From the NCBI GenBank assembly GCA_017303805.1, contig JAFLBQ010000001.1:186001-250000 (forward strand): 64,000 nt of DNA, given 5' to 3'. The notes beneath the pieces were generated by a model. It ran no database searches, was not told where the DNA came from, and saw only the letters and a program-made list of their open reading frames with translations. Below are positions 52,569 through 59,847 of the stretch, piece by piece; position 1 is the stretch's first letter; the number at the start of each line of letters is the position of its first letter. Source of the DNA: Cytophagales bacterium. Its GTDB lineage: Bacteria > Bacteroidota > Bacteroidia > Cytophagales > Cyclobacteriaceae. The translations under genes and the position numbers were made by a program.

Positions 52569-53294
52569 GTGGCCAGAGTTTTTATTACCGGTTCAGCTGA
52601 TGGACTTGGACAATTGTCAGCGCAGTTGCTCATTAAGCAAGGCCATAACGTAGTGCTGCATGCGCGCGATGAAGCACGCGCAAAAGATGCGTTGGCCAAA
52701 ACTCCCGGAGCCGAAGCAGTGGTTACCGGAGAATTATCGGACATAGCAGAAACGATAGCGCTTGCAAAGAAAGTAAATGACCTCGGTGCATTTGATGCCA
52801 TCATTCACAATGCCGGAGTGTATACCGCACCGGCAAAACAGATTTTTACGATCAATACGGTGGCGCCTTATGTGCTCACTTGTCTGATTACTAAACCCAA
52901 ACGACTCATCTACCTGAGTTCGGGATTGCATAAACAAGGAACGGTAAACCTTGAAGGAATTGCCCAGGAGCGAATCAGTTACTCCGATTCAAAGCTACAT
53001 GTGTTAATGTTGGCGAAGGCGCTTACCCGAAAATGGCCCGATGTATATGCCAATGCCGTTGACCCGGGTTGGGTGCCCACAAAAATGGGTGGAAAAAATG
53101 CCCCTGATGATCTACAAAAAGGCTTCGAAACGCAAGCCTGGCTGGCCGTTAGTGAAGATACATCCGCTAAAGTAAGCGGTCGGTATTTCTTTCATCAAAA
53201 AGAAAGGCCGTACAATCTGCTGGCCGATGATGTGCCGGAGCAAGATAAATTTCTGAAGCTGATGGAGAAGATGACAAAGGTTTCGCTGATGTAG
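52569..53294 (+). CDS. SDR-family NAD(P)-dependent oxidoreductase
   Basis: 241 residues, GTG start abutting the DUF1059 stop. N-terminal TGSADGLGQL nucleotide loop, HNAGVY turn, YLSSGLH, and the YSDSKLH active site (Y-x-x-x-K). The length and VDPGWVPTKMGG resemble short SDRs of unknown substrate. Followed by a fragment of a regulator gene on the opposite strand. Confidence 0.9.
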   Translation: MARVFITGSADGLGQLSAQLLIKQGHNVVLHARDEARAKDALAKTPGAEAVVTGELSDIAETIALAKKVNDLGAFDAIIHNAGVYTAPAKQIFTINTVAPYVLTCLITKPKRLIYLSSGLHKQGTVNLEGIAQERISYSDSKLHVLMLAKALTRKWPDVYANAVDPGWVPTKMGGKNAPDDLQKGFETQAWLAVSEDTSAKVSGRYFFHQKERPYNLLADDVPEQDKFLKLMEKMTKVSLM

Positions 53295-53299
53295 AGATT

Positions 53300-53415
53300 T
53301 TAATTCATCGAACTTCTGTATTCCAGGGGCGTAACGCCCACCTGTTGCGTGAACATGCGGGTAAAGTGTTGCGGATATTTGAATCCTAATTCGTAAGTGG
53401 CATTTACGGAAACAA
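53300..53415 (-). pseudogene. AraC-family regulator, C-terminal scrap
   Basis: On the minus strand from about 53415 to the TAA at 53300-53302 the sequence encodes VNATYELGFKYPQHFTRMFT followed by QQVGVTPLEYRSSMN. That is the last helix-turn-helix of an AraC protein, including the PxxF and GxTPxxYR signatures. No start or upstream body exists; an intergenic repeat begins where the coding match ends. Confidence 0.8.
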
Positions 53416-53430
53416 AGTACAATAAAAGGT

Positions 53431-53508
53431 AACCGTCACTGAGTTACGCAGAGGATAAAGAAATTCTGGTGTTTACATTCTTAGCTTGTCTCTGCGATCT
53501 TTGCGGTT
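53431..53508. repeat. inverted intergenic repeat
   Basis: AACCG-TCACTGAGTTA-CGCAGAG on the left and CTCTGCG-ATCTTTG-CGGTT on the right form imperfect inverted arms. The arms adjoin the truncated AraC scrap and may mark the deletion endpoint. Confidence 0.5.
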
Positions 53509-53527
53509 TATTTTTAAAAAATTTGAT

Positions 53528-53767
53528 TCACCCACCACTCACCGGTGGAATCAGCGCTACTTCGTCCTTTTCGGTAAGCACCTGTTCATCGGCAGCATAC
53601 TCCAGGTTAATGGCAATAAAGAGCGAGTTTAGTTTTTTGAGATCCGGGTAGGTAGTGTAGAGTTGATTGCGCAGGTCGCCCACCGAGTTACCGTTCAACA
53701 CCAGTTCTACTTCGCGGCCACCCAAAACATCGCGCGAGATACCAAACGTTTTTATTTTCAGAATCAT
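53528..53767 (-). CDS. moaD: molybdopterin synthase sulfur carrier subunit MoaD
   Basis: 79 residues with the ubiquitin-like fold: LKIKTFGISRDVLGGREVEL, LRNQLYTTYPDLKKL and the C-terminal PPVSGG tail whose terminal Gly is thiocarboxylated. Delivers sulfur to MoaE. It is divergent from moaA across 70 bp. A TATATTTG element lies directly upstream. Confidence 0.92.
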   Translation of the reverse strand: MILKIKTFGISRDVLGGREVELVLNGNSVGDLRNQLYTTYPDLKKLNSLFIAINLEYAADEQVLTEKDEVALIPPVSGG

Positions 53768-53772
53768 TTAAC

Positions 53773-53780
53773 AAATATAG
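53773..53780 (-). promoter_or_regulatory. -7 element of moaD, near-leaderless
   Basis: The minus strand reads TATATTTG (perfect TAnnTTTG), ending five bases before the moaD ATG (TTAA lies between the G and ATG). The start site should be within two or three bases of the start codon. Confidence 0.5.
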
Positions 53781-53837
53781 GTGTCAGAATCGTTCGCATA
53801 TTAAGTTATGCATTCTAACTTACGCTGATTTTAGATT

Positions 53838-54836
53838 ATGACAACACCTCAACTTTACGATAACCACGGCCGCCCGATTAATTACCTGCGGCTGGCTGTT
53901 ACCGACCGGTGTAACCTGCGCTGTTTTTATTGCATGCCCGAAGAAGGAATTCAATACCTGCCCAAAAAAGAGTTACTCACGTTTGAGGAGATTGAACGGT
54001 TGATTCAGTTAGTGGCATCATTAGGTATTACCAAAATCCGGTTAACGGGTGGCGAACCTTTTGTGCGTACTGATTTAATGCAATTAATCCGGAAGATTGT
54101 GTCCGTTGAGGGTATTGAGAAGGTACACCTTACCACCAACGGAATTCTTACTTCGCCTCATATTAAAGAATTGAAAGAGTTGCGAATAGCCTCGGTCAAT
54201 CTAAGTTTAGATACCTTAAACCGCGAGCGATTTAAGAAGATTACGCGCAGGGATGAATTTGAAAACACGTGGAATACTTTGCAACAATTGATTGCAAGCG
54301 GGATTCCGGTTAAAATCAATGCGGTAGTAATGGAAGGTAAGAACATCGAAGACATTATTCCGATGATTGAATTAACCCGAGCGCACAACGTATCGGTACG
54401 GTTTATTGAGGAGATGCCCTTCAATGGCGCGGGCAACCATTATCAGCAACTTACCTGGACGTATAAAAAGATTCTGGACTGGATTAAAGTTCAGTATCCC
54501 AACCTGGTAAAAATAGCTGATGAGCCGAACACGACTTCCTACAATTACCAGGTGCCGGGGTTTATCGGAAACATTGGTGTGATTGCTGCCTTCAGCCGTA
54601 CTTTTTGCGGAACGTGCAACCGCATTCGCGTAACCGCGCAAGGCACATTAAAAACCTGTTTGTACGATGACGGGGTGCTGAACATAAAAGAACTAATGCG
54701 GAGTGGAGCGAGTGACGAGGAAATTAAAGGAAGCCTGATTCGCGCATTCTCATCGCGCCCACACGATGGCTTTGAGGCGGAGTCGCACCGGAAGAATAAA
54801 GTAGTAAGTGAATCAATGTCAACGATAGGGGGGTGA
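53838..54836 (+). CDS. moaA: GTP 3',8-cyclase MoaA
   Basis: 332 residues. Radical SAM CxxxCxxC motif at C25, C29 and C32 (CNLRCFYC). LTGGEPFVR SAM-binding segment. Second cluster site FCGTCNRIRVTAQGTLKTC, and a terminal GG. It carries out the first step of molybdenum cofactor synthesis, rearranging GTP. A short CT-rich hairpin (54850-54865) and 63 bp separate it from the molybdopterin-domain gene. Confidence 0.97.
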   Translation: MTTPQLYDNHGRPINYLRLAVTDRCNLRCFYCMPEEGIQYLPKKELLTFEEIERLIQLVASLGITKIRLTGGEPFVRTDLMQLIRKIVSVEGIEKVHLTTNGILTSPHIKELKELRIASVNLSLDTLNRERFKKITRRDEFENTWNTLQQLIASGIPVKINAVVMEGKNIEDIIPMIELTRAHNVSVRFIEEMPFNGAGNHYQQLTWTYKKILDWIKVQYPNLVKIADEPNTTSYNYQVPGFIGNIGVIAAFSRTFCGTCNRIRVTAQGTLKTCLYDDGVLNIKELMRSGASDEEIKGSLIRAFSSRPHDGFEAESHRKNKVVSESMSTIGG

Positions 54837-54849
54837 CCTCACCCCAATC

Positions 54850-54865
54850 CCTCTCCAGAGAGAGG
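54850..54865 (+). other. short intergenic hairpin
   Basis: CCTCTC-CAGA-GAGAGG in a stretch reading CACCCCAATCCCTCTCC. Small palindromic intergenic sequence; no T-run, so not a clear terminator. Confidence 0.4.
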
Positions 54866-54899
54866 AGCAAGAGAGGACTTTAAACTGAATCTAATTTAT

Positions 54900-55412
54900 A
54901 TGAGAATACTTTGCTTATTAATGGCAGTGAGTCTGGCGACTTCGATTTCTGCCCAGAAAATGAATGAACCCACAAAATCTTTCCGGGTAACCGGAGAGAT
55001 AAAAGAGGAAAAGAAAATCACGATTGATGATTTTTTCAACTACCGCGAGTCATCTTTGGGCGATGTGGTAATCACCAATCATTTGGGTGAACCCAAAAGC
55101 ACTCAGAAAAAACTAAAAGGAATTCTTTTGCGCGATGTGTTGGAAAAAATGGAGTTCAAGAGTCCGAGCCCCAAGGAGTTGAGTACCTTTTATATTGTGT
55201 GCAAGGCAACGGATGGCTACATTATTGTGTACTCGTGGAATGAAATCTTCAATAACCCGGCTGGCGAATCGATCTATCTCATTACCTCCAAAGATGGGGT
55301 TGCTGCAAAGGAACTGGAAGAATCTGTGCTGATGCTTTCGCCCCGCGACTATAAAACCGGCAGGCGCTATCTGAAAGGCCTTGCAGAAATACAAATTAAG
55401 CGCGCCCAGTAG
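54900..55412 (+). CDS. secreted molybdopterin-domain (sulfite-oxidase-like) protein
   Basis: 170 residues: signal MRILCLLMAVSLATSISAQ, then a short version of the oxidoreductase molybdopterin-binding domain (FRVTGEIKEEKKITIDDF, LKGILLRDVLEKMEF, TFYIVCKATDGYIIVYSWNE, VLMLSPRDYKTGRRYLKG). The Cys in IVCKA is where the molybdenum-coordinating Cys would be sought, but alignment is needed. Too short for a complete sulfite oxidase. Directly followed by a TSUP exporter (2 bp) and a DsrE-like gene. Confidence 0.82.
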   Translation: MRILCLLMAVSLATSISAQKMNEPTKSFRVTGEIKEEKKITIDDFFNYRESSLGDVVITNHLGEPKSTQKKLKGILLRDVLEKMEFKSPSPKELSTFYIVCKATDGYIIVYSWNEIFNNPAGESIYLITSKDGVAAKELEESVLMLSPRDYKTGRRYLKGLAEIQIKRAQ

Positions 55413-55413
55413 G

Positions 55414-56154
55414 ATGGAGTCTTACATTCTGATCAGCGCATTTTTTATTATCGCGTTAGTTTATTCATCGGTTGGCTTTGGGGGTGGTTCCAGTTACCTC
55501 GCCTTACTAGCCCAGCCTTTCTTTTTGCTGCTTCCCGAAACCATTAAGCCGGTTGGGCTGCTCTGCAACATTGTGGTGGTTACTGGTGGTACAATTATTT
55601 TTTATCGCAAAGGTGAATTGATCTGGAAAGAGATCTGGCCCTTTTTGATGGTAAGTGTGCCTGCTGCTTTTGTGGGCGGCTATTGGCGATTAAAGGAGAG
55701 TGCTTTTTTTATTCTGCTGGGCGTAACACTAGTGGTTGCATCCGTTTTTCTTTGGATTAAACCCCAAGCCATAGTTTCGAAAGAGCTATCGCTCGTTGTA
55801 AAATCGGGGTTAGGCGGGGCCATTGGATTACTATCGGGGTTGGTTAGCATTGGGGGTGGTATTTTTTTAGCCCCTATTCTGCATTTTTTAAAATGGTCAA
55901 CACCCAAAAGAATCTCGGCCCTGGCAAGTGCCTTTATTTTGGTTAACTCCATCAGTGGGCTGGTCGGTTATTTTTCGGCAGGAGGCCGCGCGGTGGACTG
56001 GCGTTTTGCGTTGCCATTGCTCGTAGCTGTTTTTGCAGGTGGGCAAATCGGTTCGCGCCTCGGCTCGCAGGTGTTCAATGCCCTTTACATCAGAAGAATA
56101 ACCGCAGTAGTAATTTTGATTGCTGCTGTAAATATTTTAAAAGATCATTTATAA
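55414..56154 (+). CDS. TSUP-family (TauE/SafE) membrane transporter
   Basis: 246 residues from the ATG at 55414; an ATG at 55381 would extend into the previous gene. About eight membrane segments in two halves, with the repeat signatures SSVGFGGGSSYLALLAQPF and GLVSIGGGIFLAPIL. TSUP proteins move sulfite, sulfonates or other organic anions. Between a sulfite-oxidase-like protein and a DsrE-like protein, sulfite or another oxoanion is the natural guess (inference). Confidence 0.93.
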   Translation: MESYILISAFFIIALVYSSVGFGGGSSYLALLAQPFFLLLPETIKPVGLLCNIVVVTGGTIIFYRKGELIWKEIWPFLMVSVPAAFVGGYWRLKESAFFILLGVTLVVASVFLWIKPQAIVSKELSLVVKSGLGGAIGLLSGLVSIGGGIFLAPILHFLKWSTPKRISALASAFILVNSISGLVGYFSAGGRAVDWRFALPLLVAVFAGGQIGSRLGSQVFNALYIRRITAVVILIAAVNILKDHL

Positions 56155-56166
56155 AACTTTATTCCG

Positions 56167-56694
56167 ATGAAATTATTAGTTGCTGTTTGCCTGTGTATCA
56201 CAACCAGTGTGGTTGCTCAAACCCGGGTAAATCCGGTTATCAAGAGTTATGGCGGTATTTTTCCGGTACCCGATGCAGTTGAAAAACCTGACCCCACGCT
56301 TGAGTACAATATTGTTATTGAAATAGAACGTGCCAGCGATAAACCCGATACGTTAAGTTGGGCATTAAATAACGTTGCGCGTTTACTTAACCTGCATGTA
56401 GCGGGTGGTGTTCCCAAAGAAAAAATTCAGGTGGTGCTGGCCATTCATGGCGGGGCAGCTTATACGGTATTGAACAACCAGGCCCATAGAGCCAAATACG
56501 GAGTTGATAACCCCAACATTAAACTCTACCAGGAACTAAGTGAGGCCGGTGTAAAAATTTATGTGTGCGGGCAATCTTTGATAGCGCGAAGCATTGATCG
56601 GACTAAAATGGTACCGCAGGTAAAAATTGCAACATCTATGCTTACCACACTCACCACCTATCAGCTTAAAGGGTATGCCGTATTAGAATTTTAG
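56167..56694 (+). CDS. secreted DsrE-family protein
   Basis: 175 residues with signal MKLLVAVCLCITTSVVAQ. DsrE/F-like alpha-beta fold: LEYNIVIEIERASDKPDTLS, IQVVLAIHGGAAYTVLNN, and KIYVCGQSLIAR with the conserved Cys that in this superfamily carries sulfur. Periplasmic DsrE-like proteins are common in Bacteroidota; function undefined. Last gene of the sulfur/molybdopterin group, 12 bp after the TSUP gene. Confidence 0.85.
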   Translation: MKLLVAVCLCITTSVVAQTRVNPVIKSYGGIFPVPDAVEKPDPTLEYNIVIEIERASDKPDTLSWALNNVARLLNLHVAGGVPKEKIQVVLAIHGGAAYTVLNNQAHRAKYGVDNPNIKLYQELSEAGVKIYVCGQSLIARSIDRTKMVPQVKIATSMLTTLTTYQLKGYAVLEF

Positions 56695-56705
56695 GTTCAC
56701 AGAAT

Positions 56706-56788
56706 GCTAATTCCTGATTCCTAATTCCTAATTCCTGATTCGTAATTCCTAATCTCTGATTCCTAATTCCCAATACCTAATTCCTGAC
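56706..56788. repeat. degenerate ATTCCTAATTCCTG tandem repeat
   Basis: About eight imperfect repeats of TTCCTAATTCC / TTCCTGATTCC (period near 9-10 bp) between the DsrE gene and the paired palindromes. A shorter copy (AATTCCTAATTCCTG) recurs at 60064-60078. Confidence 0.6.
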
Positions 56789-56853
56789 ATAGGGTTGTCA
56801 TACACATAAAAAATAATCAAGAATTTCTTTTTTCTGGTGACATAGGGCTGTCA
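56785..56853 (+). promoter_or_regulatory. two TGACA-N6-TGTCA palindromes upstream of the GyrI-like operon
   Basis: TGACATAGGGTTGTCA at 56785-56800 and TGACATAGGGCTGTCA at 56838-56853, start-to-start distance 53 bp (about five helical turns). The second ends 36 bp before the ATG at 56890. Near-identical 18-bp sites with helical phasing look like a regulator-binding pair. Confidence 0.7.
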
Positions 56854-56889
56854 TAAATGCAGGCGTGATTAGCTAAAAATTTAATCACC

Positions 56890-57354
56890 ATGCAAACATC
56901 AGCCCCCGTTCTTAAAACCATCAAGCCAATTAATTTTTTGTTTTACCGTACCGAAACAACGGTAGATAAACTCAACACTCTGTTTTGGGTAGCGCCTGAA
57001 CTTTTTAAAGAAGCAGTACTTAACCGACTAACCATTACCGGTCCGGTGCATTGGCATTATGTAGGATTTACCAGCTCATCAGCTCCGTTTACGTTAGAAA
57101 TTGCGCTGCCGGTAGGCGAGGTGCTGGCCGATTATGATGGGCGCTTTCATTTTAAACGCACAGAAGAATTTAAGTGCTTAACCGCAACACACGATGGAGG
57201 TTGGCTGGAAATACCCGGCAGTTACCAAAAGTTAATGCAGGTGGTTCAGGATCAACAGTTGCAGCTTCAGGGTATTAACCGCGAGCTGTATGTAAACGTT
57301 GATTTTAATTACCCGGAGGCCAATACTACCGAAATACAATTGGGGTTACTATGA
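56890..57354 (+). CDS. GyrI-like small-molecule-binding domain protein
   Basis: 154 residues, no signal peptide. Two-fold SHS2-type pattern of the GyrI/BmrR effector-binding domain: IKPINFLFYRTETTVDKLNT, TGPVHWHYVGFTSSSAPFTL, and a C-terminal half with ATHDGGWLEIPGSYQKLMQV. The family binds diverse small molecules and some members hydrolyse cyclopropanoid compounds. First gene of an overlapping operon under two palindromes. Ends ATGA into a 32-residue peptide gene. Confidence 0.8.
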   Translation: MQTSAPVLKTIKPINFLFYRTETTVDKLNTLFWVAPELFKEAVLNRLTITGPVHWHYVGFTSSSAPFTLEIALPVGEVLADYDGRFHFKRTEEFKCLTATHDGGWLEIPGSYQKLMQVVQDQQLQLQGINRELYVNVDFNYPEANTTEIQLGLL

Positions 57355-57449
57355 GCCGGAGCCGGTTGTTTATCTTGTTAGCCGGGTTGTTAATCGCAGG
57401 GGTATCGATTTATGTTATTGTTTTTGGATATGGAAATACTGGTATTTAA
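57351..57449 (+). CDS. 32-residue membrane peptide
   Basis: MSRSRLFILLAGLLIAGVSI then YVIVFGYGNTGI: one transmembrane helix. Its ATG overlaps the GyrI-like stop (ATGA) and its own end overlaps the next gene start by 20 bp, so the reading frames interlock. Position and coupling favour real translation, but it has no recognised family. Confidence 0.55.
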   Translation: MSRSRLFILLAGLLIAGVSIYVIVFGYGNTGI

Positions 57450-57639
57450 AACATCGGTTCAATCGGCAGAGAGTGTGGCGATGCTCACACCCGTTTTGGA
57501 TAACCTTGCCGGATGTAAGAAATGGAATTTTGCATTAGACGATTGCGATCGTATTTTACGAATGGAGGCAACCGTAAGCGCCTGTGATGCAATTCGTGCA
57601 TTGGCCGCGCAAGGTTTTGAATGCGAAGAATTGGAGTAA
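57430..57639 (+). CDS. small HMA-like (ferredoxin-fold) protein
   Basis: 69 residues from the ATG at 57430 (MEILVFKTSVQSAESVAMLT). The beta-alpha-beta-beta-alpha-beta rhythm resembles heavy-metal-associated domains, but the CxxC metal site is absent (TSVQSAESV instead). Such domains without cysteines are frequent in Bacteroidota. Sits between the membrane peptide and a DHFR-like gene. Confidence 0.6.
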   Translation: MEILVFKTSVQSAESVAMLTPVLDNLAGCKKWNFALDDCDRILRMEATVSACDAIRALAAQGFECEELE

Positions 57640-57656
57640 ACGCAAACTATAAAACT

Positions 57657-58187
57657 ATGAGAAGAATAACGCTGGGAGTAGCTGTAACACTGGATGGCTT
57701 TATTGAAGGGCCGAATGGCGAATACGACTGGTGCTTTACCGATCAGGACTATGGCATTACCGAATTTTCGAAACAAGTAGATGCGCTGGTAATGGGGCGC
57801 AAAACATTCGATACCATGAAGGGGTACGAGGGCCCAAGCCCGTGGAGCCATGCCAAAACGTATGTGTTCTCTCGCACATTAAAGGCTGCGCCTGGTGTAG
57901 AGGTTTTATCAGGCAATGTTCTTGAATCCATGAATCATTTAAGGCAACAACCTGGTAAGGATATCTGGTTATTTGGTGGCGCAGACCTTGCCGCCCAGTT
58001 CAGTAACCATAACCTGATCGATGAGTATTGGCTCTCCGTGCATCCGATTTTATTGGGGACAGGTAAACCATTATTTAAAAACCTTGCCGATAGAAAGAAA
58101 TTGAAGTTGGTGGAGAGTAAGACCTACGCAACGGGGCTGGTATCGTTGCGGTATCAACCCGATTTAGCTGGGTTACAAACCTGGTAA
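57657..58187 (+). CDS. dihydrofolate-reductase-like (RibD C-terminal domain) protein
   Basis: 176 residues from the ATG at 57657: RRITLGVAVTLDGFIEGPNG, DALVMGRKTFDTM, TYVFSRTL, DIWLFGGADLAAQF and HPILLGTGKPLFKNL. This is the YyaP/YwjB group of the RibD/DHFR superfamily, NADPH-dependent reductases of unknown substrate. Last gene of the operon under the paired palindromes. Confidence 0.9.
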   Translation: MRRITLGVAVTLDGFIEGPNGEYDWCFTDQDYGITEFSKQVDALVMGRKTFDTMKGYEGPSPWSHAKTYVFSRTLKAAPGVEVLSGNVLESMNHLRQQPGKDIWLFGGADLAAQFSNHNLIDEYWLSVHPILLGTGKPLFKNLADRKKLKLVESKTYATGLVSLRYQPDLAGLQTW

Positions 58188-58230
58188 ATTCAAAAATGGA
58201 ATAGCAAGGCGGGTAATTCCTGCGCTGTTG

Positions 58231-58238
58231 TAAATTTG
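58231..58238 (+). promoter_or_regulatory. -7 element of the YkgJ gene, leaderless
   Basis: TAAATTTG (perfect TAnnTTTG) ends three bases before the ATG at 58242 (TGC lies between). The expected start site falls at or inside the start codon. Confidence 0.5.
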
Positions 58239-58241
58239 TGC

Positions 58242-58811
58242 ATGACCCTCCCCGAAAAGGTTAATGCCGTACGCACTGTATTTGAACAACTTGATGCCCG
58301 CATTGCTGCGTTTCAAAACGAAACCTCGCTGCATTGTAAGTTTGGGTGCGGCAAGTGTTGCTTCAAAGCTGATATAGAAGCCAGTGTGTTGGAGTTTCTT
58401 CCATTTGCGTTGCACTTGTATCAAAATAAGTTGGCCGAGCACTGGCATGAAAAATTACAAAGTACCACCGTTCCGGTATGTTTAATTCTTAATCCTACGC
58501 AGGCGGGTGCGGGGTTGTGTTCTGAGTATGTTCATCGCGGATTGATTTGCCGTTTGTTTGGATACTCGGCCCGAACCAACAAGTATGGAAAAAAAGAATT
58601 AGTTACCTGCCAGATAATTAAAACCGAGCAGGCACCCGCATACCAATCGGCTGTAGATAAAATCGATGCCTTGGATATTCCGGTTATGAACCAGTTGTAC
58701 ATGCAACTGCATGCAATAGATTTTGAGTTAGCACAGAAATTTTATCCGATTAATCAGGCTATTCAACACGCCATCGAAACGGTTTTGCAGTACTACGCGT
58801 ATCGCGATTAG
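58242..58811 (+). CDS. YkgJ-family cysteine-cluster protein
   Basis: 189 residues from the ATG at 58242 (MTLPEKVNAVRTVFEQLDAR); the TTG at 58236 lies in the -7 element. Metal-binding motif CKFGCGKCC (CxxxCxxCC) near residue 35 plus downstream CLIL, LICRLFGYS and LVTCQIIK, the zinc/iron-chelating pattern of YkgJ proteins. Role unknown. Convergent overlap of four bases with the next gene. Confidence 0.88.
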   Translation: MTLPEKVNAVRTVFEQLDARIAAFQNETSLHCKFGCGKCCFKADIEASVLEFLPFALHLYQNKLAEHWHEKLQSTTVPVCLILNPTQAGAGLCSEYVHRGLICRLFGYSARTNKYGKKELVTCQIIKTEQAPAYQSAVDKIDALDIPVMNQLYMQLHAIDFELAQKFYPINQAIQHAIETVLQYYAYRD

Positions 58812-59083
58812 AATTTTGAGATCAGGGTTTTACCCAACGTTTGGAATACACCCCACGAAAGTCCGGGTACCGGCTGGTGCAAGGTCGATTCTGTTTGAGT
58901 CGGGGTTTCCAATAAAAAAGTGGTGATGGTAATGAGAATGGCTACCAGAATTCCGGCCACCAGCAGTATATCCTTATTTGTAATTTTGAAATGCACAGCC
59001 CAACGGTTTTCAAACCGAATGCCACTTGCCGTATGGGAAGTTTTTAAGGCATTTTGAGGTTTTTTTGGTTGCTGCATGTTCAT
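58808..59083 (-). CDS. small membrane protein
   Basis: 91 residues: a basic, polar N-terminus (MNMQQPKKPQNALKTSHTAS), one membrane helix (ILLVAGILVAILITITTFLL) and a C-terminal extracytoplasmic part. No family recognised. Stop overlaps the YkgJ stop region. Confidence 0.55.
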   Translation of the reverse strand: MNMQQPKKPQNALKTSHTASGIRFENRWAVHFKITNKDILLVAGILVAILITITTFLLETPTQTESTLHQPVPGLSWGVFQTLGKTLISKF

Positions 59084-59173
59084 TTATGTACAAATAACTG
59101 GTACTTAATCGAACAACCGGGTTACTGCGGCCCGGTGTTTGTTAATAAACGCACCAGAAGTACTTTTCTTTTT

Positions 59174-59181
59174 TACATTTG
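59174..59181 (+). promoter_or_regulatory. -7 element of the thioredoxin-like gene
   Basis: TACATTTG (perfect TAnnTTTG), about 25-30 bp upstream of the start codon. Confidence 0.5.
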
Positions 59182-59211
59182 TTACAGGTTAGTATTCAGA
59201 ATTACATGGTT

Positions 59212-59793
59212 ATGAAGAAATATTTTTTGATGGGGTTGTTAGCTGTGGCGGGGAGTGCCTGGGCTCAGGAAAAAGACAAAACGGAAGCCGTTGTAAAGTG
59301 GCTTACGTTTGAGCAGGCAGTTGAAAAATCGAAAACAGAGAAGCGTAAAATTTTTATCGATGTGTACACCGATTGGTGTGGTTGGTGCAAAGTGATGGAT
59401 CAGAAAACCTTTACCGATCCGAAAATAGCAGCGCTTCTCAACGAAAAGTTTTATCCTGTAAAATTTGATGCTGAGCAAACTGCCGAGGTAGTGTTCAGAG
59501 GTACTACTTTCAAATTTGTGCCTTACGGTAATAAAGGTTCGCACCAATTGGCAATGGCCCTTCTCAATAACCAGATGAGTTATCCTAATTTTGTTTTTTT
59601 AGACGAAGATTTCAGAATCATCCCCCTAATCCCGGGGTATCAGTCACTGCCGGGCTATCGCAAGCCTGAAGACTTTCACATTTTTGTAGCTTTTGTAAGC
59701 GGTGATTTTTACAAGACCAAACAGTTGGAAGATTATCAAAAGGAATACAAGTCGCCCTACACCGGAAGTGGTACACCTACTGCTGGTAAGTAG
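59212..59793 (+). CDS. secreted thioredoxin-fold protein (DUF255-like)
   Basis: 193 residues from the ATG at 59212 (MKKYFLMGLLAVAGSAWAQE signal). Thioredoxin-fold motif DVYTDWCGWCKVMDQKTFTD with the C-G-W-C redox pair. It lies in the thioredoxin_7/DUF255-like group of periplasmic proteins. Probably a periplasmic disulfide reductase or redox carrier. Confidence 0.9.
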   Translation: MKKYFLMGLLAVAGSAWAQEKDKTEAVVKWLTFEQAVEKSKTEKRKIFIDVYTDWCGWCKVMDQKTFTDPKIAALLNEKFYPVKFDAEQTAEVVFRGTTFKFVPYGNKGSHQLAMALLNNQMSYPNFVFLDEDFRIIPLIPGYQSLPGYRKPEDFHIFVAFVSGDFYKTKQLEDYQKEYKSPYTGSGTPTAGK

Positions 59794-59797
59794 GTAA

Positions 59798-59821
59798 TAA
59801 AAAAAGCCCCTTGCCGGGGCC
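59798..59821 (-). terminator. terminator of the 44-residue minus-strand gene
   Basis: GCCCC-TTGCC-GGGGC stem; on the minus strand it is followed by seven Ts. Weak on the plus strand. Confidence 0.65.
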
Positions 59822-59847
59822 TCTATCTCATGAGCGACTACCTTAGT

